The notes beneath the pieces are model-generated. The model was not told where the DNA came from. It saw only the letters and a list, made by a program, of their open reading frames with translations, and searched no databases. A stretch of 12,045 nucleotides of DNA, taken from NCBI GenBank assembly GCA_030151505.1, contig JASLDQ010000038.1, forward strand, positions 1 through 12,045, given 5' to 3'. The stretch's first letter is position 1. Each line of letters opens with the position of its first letter. This stretch comes from Chromobacteriaceae bacterium (GTDB lineage Bacteria > Pseudomonadota > Gammaproteobacteria > Burkholderiales > Aquaspirillaceae). Of this stretch, positions 7,989 through 12,045 are shown in pieces. Position numbers and translations under genes: made by a program.

Positions 7989-8498
7989 TCAGCCCGGCGG
8001 CAGACCATGGCGCAGCACGTCGGCGCGCAGTTGCGCGCTGCCGGGCATGTCGCGCACGGTATAGCGCAGCAGCGGCGTGCCAATGGCGTCGAACACGTCG
8101 TTCTTGAGCTGGTCGGCGTAATGCCGTTCCGGCCGCAGATGGCTGGCGTCGTCCAGCTCGATCGCCACCACGATGGTGCTGTCGGACGTGGTGACGACGA
8201 AATCGACGTGGTAGGCGGAAATCTTGTGAAAGCGCCGGCGGCGCTCGAAGCCCGCGTGCTGCTCGCGGATGTCGAGCAGGTCGGACAGGCGCACGTTGGC
8301 GAAGATGCGGTGGCGCGGCAGGGCCTCGATCAGGCGGTGATAGAAACGGGTCTCGGCCCGGCTCATCAAATGGCTGCGGGCGACGAAGGCATCGGCCAGA
8401 TCGAAGCCGTAGACGCGGTCGCGCTGCCAGCGGCGCCAGCGCCGGAACAGCCACAGCAAGACGGCAACGGCGGCGCACAGTAAAACAATCCGGTTCAT
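7989..8498 (-). CDS. DUF2726 domain protein with N-terminal membrane anchor
   Basis: From ATG 8498 the protein has 169 residues. Residues 3-18 (RIVLLCAAVAVLLWLF) form one membrane segment followed by a strongly basic stretch (RRWRRWQRDR), so the rest should face the cytosol. The remainder matches the DUF2726 pattern: MSRAETRFYHRLIEALP (45-61), FANVRLSDLL (66-75), then AYHVDFVV (95-102) and VVAIELDDASH (110-120). Asp99 with Glu114-x-Asp116 fits the core of PD-(D/E)XK nuclease folds, to which DUF2726 has been related; nuclease activity here is inference. A GTG at 8525 in the same frame is possible, but it falls inside the purB terminator hairpin and would add residues of no family character. 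The gene follows purB on the same strand. Confidence 0.85.
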   Translation of the reverse strand: MNRIVLLCAAVAVLLWLFRRWRRWQRDRVYGFDLADAFVARSHLMSRAETRFYHRLIEALPRHRIFANVRLSDLLDIREQHAGFERRRRFHKISAYHVDFVVTTSDSTIVVAIELDDASHLRPERHYADQLKNDVFDAIGTPLLRYTVRDMPGSAQLRADVLRHGLPPG

Positions 8499-8516
8499 GG
8501 GAGCTCTGAAATAGAC

Positions 8517-8540
8517 AACGGCCACCTCGCGGTGGCCGTT
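8517..8540 (-). terminator. Hairpin downstream of purB, probable terminator
   Basis: Ten perfect base pairs (AACGGCCACC, 8517-8526, with GGTGGCCGTT, 8531-8540) close a four-base loop. On the minus strand the stem is followed by GTCTATTTC, a weak U-rich tract. It lies about 40 bases after the purB stop and directly before the DUF2726 gene. Confidence 0.65.
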
Positions 8541-8547
8541 CGGGTGT

Positions 8548-8569
8548 GTGCCGGCGCGGCGGCCGGCAC
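8548..8569 (-). repeat. Second GC-rich hairpin between purB and the DUF2726 gene
   Basis: GTGCCGGC (8548-8555) pairs with GCCGGCAC (8562-8569) around a six-base loop. It is 12 bases after the purB stop and precedes the hairpin at 8517-8540 on the purB transcript. No T run follows; it may protect the 3' end. Confidence 0.5.
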
Positions 8570-8581
8570 GGCGGGGATGGC

Positions 8582-10024
<1,443 letters not shown>

Positions 10025-10088
10025 TCAAGCCGAATGTGGACAGCGTTGCACGCCTTTCCCACGCCATTATCCGGCCATTACCCGATGC

Positions 10089-10094
10089 TATACT
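10089..10094 (+). promoter_or_regulatory. Candidate -10 box of the GST-kinase operon
   Basis: TATACT at 10089-10094 matches the sigma-70 -10 box in five of six bases, about 28 bases before the GST start. The -35 region is weak. It lies in the 161-base divergent gap with purB, which holds nothing else I can recognise. Confidence 0.5.
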
Positions 10095-10122
10095 GTCATT
10101 CAGTCCCCTACTCTGAGCATTT

Positions 10123-10740
10123 ATGAAACTCATCGGTTCCGTCACGAGTCCTTATGTGCGCAAGGTGCGCGTCGTGTTGGCAGAGAAGAAGCTCGACTAT
10201 GTGTTCGAGCTCGAAAACGTCTGGTCGGCCGACACCAAGATCAGCGCCACCAACCCGCTCGGCAAGGTGCCCTGCCTGGTGATGGAAGACGGCAGCGCGA
10301 TGTACGACTCGCGCGTGATCGCCGAGTACCTGGACACGCTGACCCCGGTGTGCAAGCTGCTGCCCGCCAACAGCCGCGACCGCGCCAACGTCAAGGTCTG
10401 GGAAGCGCTGGCCGACGGCGTCGGCGATGCGGCCGTGCTGGCCTACCTGGAGCGCACCCAGCGCCCCGCCGAGCTGCAGAGCCAGGCCTGGATCGAGCGC
10501 CAGATGGGCAAGGTCGGCAAGGGCCTGCAAGTCATGTCCGACAACCTCGGCGAGCAGCCGTTCTGCATGGGGATCCACTACACCCTGGCCGACGTCGCGG
10601 TCGGCTGCGTGCTGGGCTGGCTGCTGCTCCGCTTCCCCGCCATCGACTGGCGCGGCGAGCATCCGAACCTCGCGCGCCTGTTCGACAAGCTGTCCGAGCG
10701 CCAGTCCTTCAAGGACACCGTGCCGGTCGTCGCCTCGTGA
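10123..10740 (+). CDS. yibF: Glutathione S-transferase, YibF-like
   Basis: A 205-residue cytosolic protein of the glutathione S-transferase superfamily, with the same layout and length as E. coli YibF (about 202). The thioredoxin-like domain (1-75) begins MKLIGSVTSPYVRKVRVVLA, with Ser9 in the usual glutathione-activating position. NPLGKVPCLV (44-53) contains the cis-proline, and DSRVIAEYL (62-70) contacts the glutathione gamma-glutamyl group. The helical domain includes EALADGVGDA (residues 94-103) and LADVAVGCVLGWL, near the N-capping region. The physiological substrate of this subfamily is not known. ATG 10123 has only a weak ribosome binding site. Its stop overlaps the start of the sugar kinase, so the two are probably translated together. 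The symbol is by resemblance recalled from E. coli. Confidence 0.9.
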   Translation: MKLIGSVTSPYVRKVRVVLAEKKLDYVFELENVWSADTKISATNPLGKVPCLVMEDGSAMYDSRVIAEYLDTLTPVCKLLPANSRDRANVKVWEALADGVGDAAVLAYLERTQRPAELQSQAWIERQMGKVGKGLQVMSDNLGEQPFCMGIHYTLADVAVGCVLGWLLLRFPAIDWRGEHPNLARLFDKLSERQSFKDTVPVVAS

Positions 10741-11720
10741 GCGCCGCAACAAGCGCATCCACCCCGACCACGGTCGTGTTCGGCGAAGCCCTGGTCGACG
10801 AATTCCCGACCGAGCAGGTGGTGGGCGGCGCGCCCTTCAACGTCGCGCGCCACCTGGCCGCCTTCATGGCCCCGAGCCTGATGATCACCCGCATCGGCCG
10901 CGACCGCAACGGCCAGGCCGTGCGCGGCGAGTTCGAGCGTTTCGCGATGAGCGACGCCGGCCTGCAGCACGACCCGATGGAGGAAACCGGCCGCGTGGTG
11001 GTCGAAAGGAGCGGCCAGGGCCACCGTTTCCGCATCCTGCCGCGCCAGGCCTACGACTTCATCGACGCCGGCGCGGCCACCGCCAGCCTGGCGAACGCCG
11101 ATGCCGGCATCGTCTACTTCGGCACCCTGGCCCAGCGCGGGGAGCGTTCGCGCGCCGCCCTGTCCGCCGTGCTCGAGGCGACGCCGGCCAGGCGCTACCT
11201 CGACCTCAACCTGCGTCCCGGCCATTACGAGGAAAGCACCGTCACGCGCTCGCTCGAGGCGGCCGATATCGTCAAGGTCAATGAAGAGGAATTGCAGGCG
11301 CTGTTCCAGTGGTATTTCCAGATCGGCCCGAACGATGCGCCGCTGGCCACCGAGGAAGTGCACGCGGCCTGTCGCGCGCTGATGGACCGCTTCGGACTGG
11401 AAACCCTGATCGTCACCCTGGGCCACCGCGGTTCGGTGGTATTCCTGGCGGACGGCGGCCTGATCGCCAACCGCGACAACCCGGCGCCGCCCTTCGTGAT
11501 CGACACGGTGGGGGCGGGCGACGCCTTCTCGGCGATCTTCCTGCTGGGCCGCATGCGCGGCTGGCCGCTCGAACTGACCCTGGCGCGCGCCAACGAATTC
11601 GCCGGCGCGATCTGCGCGGTCGCGGGCGCGGTGCCGCGCGACCTGAACTTCTACGACAAATGGGTCACGCGCTGGCGCGACCCGGCTGCCGCTGTCCCGG
11701 GGGCTTTCAGCCCTCGCTAG
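10737..11720 (+). CDS. PfkB-family carbohydrate kinase (fructokinase-like)
   Basis: A 327-residue kinase of the ribokinase/PfkB family, which phosphorylates sugars or related small molecules with [17 protein letters not shown] (28-41) is the sugar-binding glycine motif. [11 protein letters not shown] (154-164) and VKVNEEEL (179-186) follow the family order. [16 protein letters not shown] (256-271) is PfkB signature 2, with catalytic base Asp262 and the anion hole GAGD. The order and the GGAPFN motif resemble fructokinases, but the sugar cannot be fixed from sequence. I chose GTG 10737, which overlaps the GST stop as GTGA; no separate Shine-Dalgarno is seen, so coupling to the GST is likely. 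The reading frame continues upstream through the GST gene, but that is out-of-frame shadow. Its 3' end overlaps bacterioferritin by 14 bases. Confidence 0.9.
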   Translation: MSAATSASTPTTVVFGEALVDEFPTEQVVGGAPFNVARHLAAFMAPSLMITRIGRDRNGQAVRGEFERFAMSDAGLQHDPMEETGRVVVERSGQGHRFRILPRQAYDFIDAGAATASLANADAGIVYFGTLAQRGERSRAALSAVLEATPARRYLDLNLRPGHYEESTVTRSLEAADIVKVNEEELQALFQWYFQIGPNDAPLATEEVHAACRALMDRFGLETLIVTLGHRGSVVFLADGGLIANRDNPAPPFVIDTVGAGDAFSAIFLLGRMRGWPLELTLARANEFAGAICAVAGAVPRDLNFYDKWVTRWRDPAAAVPGAFSPR

Positions 11721-12045
11721 GATCCATTTGGCTTTGGAGATAGTTCTGGATACCTACCTTGACGATCAGGTCGAGCTGGGTTTCCAGCCACTCGATGTGC
11801 TCCTCGGTGTCTTCGAGGATGTCCAGCAGCAGGTCGCGCGAGACGTAGTCGCGCACGGTCTCGCAGGCGGCGATGCCGTCCTTGATGGTCTGCTGGGCGG
11901 CGCGCTCGAGCTTGAGGTCGCATTCCAGCATTTCCTGGGCCGACTCGCCGATCAGCAGCTTGTGCAGGGCCTGCAGGTTGGGCAGGCCGTCCAGCATCAG
12001 GATGCGGTCGATCAGCCGGTCCGCATGCTTCATCTCGCCGATCGA
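11707..12045 (-). CDS. bfr: Bacterioferritin (partial, N-terminus beyond window)
   Basis: The last 112 residues of a bacterioferritin, the 24-subunit iron-storage shell. About 46-50 N-terminal residues are lost at the right edge. The visible part starts at [11 protein letters not shown]. By alignment with E. coli Bfr it carries Glu51, the haem-ligand Met52 and ferroxidase His54; Glu94 (CDLKLE); and His130 in [10 protein letters not shown]. The ligand expected at Glu127 is threonine here. [23 protein letters not shown] and [10 protein letters not shown] are typical Bfr blocks. An ATG at 12033 is internal (the haem methionine), not the start. The gene is convergent with the sugar kinase. Whether a second bfr gene lies outside the window cannot be seen. 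Confidence 0.95.
   Translation of the reverse strand, partial: SIGEMKHADRLIDRILMLDGLPNLQALHKLLIGESAQEMLECDLKLERAAQQTIKDGIAACETVRDYVSRDLLLDILEDTEEHIEWLETQLDLIVKVGIQNYLQSQMDPSEG

Overview
The window looks like a piece of a high-GC betaproteobacterial chromosome, probably from the Neisseriales (Chromobacteriaceae-like). That placement rests on the gene order (a pair of lipid A acyltransferase genes divergent from metK, then ahcY behind an SAH riboswitch, then metF) and on recalled protein resemblance, not on any search. It is compact housekeeping DNA. I see no phage, transposon, CRISPR array, tRNA or rRNA, and no gap between genes exceeds about 200 bases.

Layout. (1) Positions 1-1109, minus strand: two tandem HtrB/LpxL-family acyltransferases; the second has a TTG start and runs off the left edge. 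(2) Positions 1189-6720, plus strand: metK (SAM synthetase), a rho-independent terminator, eptB (Kdo phosphoethanolamine transferase), an SAH riboswitch, ahcY (SAH hydrolase), a strong 18-bp inverted repeat, and metF (methylene-THF reductase). (3) Positions 6857-7920, plus strand: a 134-residue protein of unknown function and a YqhA/UPF0114 membrane protein, closed by a bidirectional hairpin. (4) Positions 7989-9961, minus strand: a DUF2726 protein with an N-terminal membrane anchor, downstream of purB, with two hairpins between them. (5) Positions 10123-11720, plus strand: a YibF-like glutathione S-transferase whose stop overlaps the GTG start of a PfkB-family sugar kinase. (6) Positions 11707-12045, minus strand: the C-terminal two thirds of a bacterioferritin, cut by the right edge and overlapping the kinase 3' end.

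How the genes fit together. metK makes SAM, ahcY removes the SAH left after methylation, and metF makes the methyl-THF used to remethylate homocysteine, so three steps of the activated methyl cycle are clustered. The SAH riboswitch would raise ahcY expression when SAH accumulates. Interleaved with them are three envelope genes (two lipid A acyltransferases and eptB), so the left half mixes methyl-cycle and LPS genes.

I found no convincing undescribed system. The items most worth a second look are the ahcY leader, which can form several mutually exclusive helices beyond the aptamer, and the long inverted repeat between ahcY and metF. Smaller points are the unknown 134-residue protein, the DUF2726 protein and the bacterioferritin ferroxidase-site substitution.
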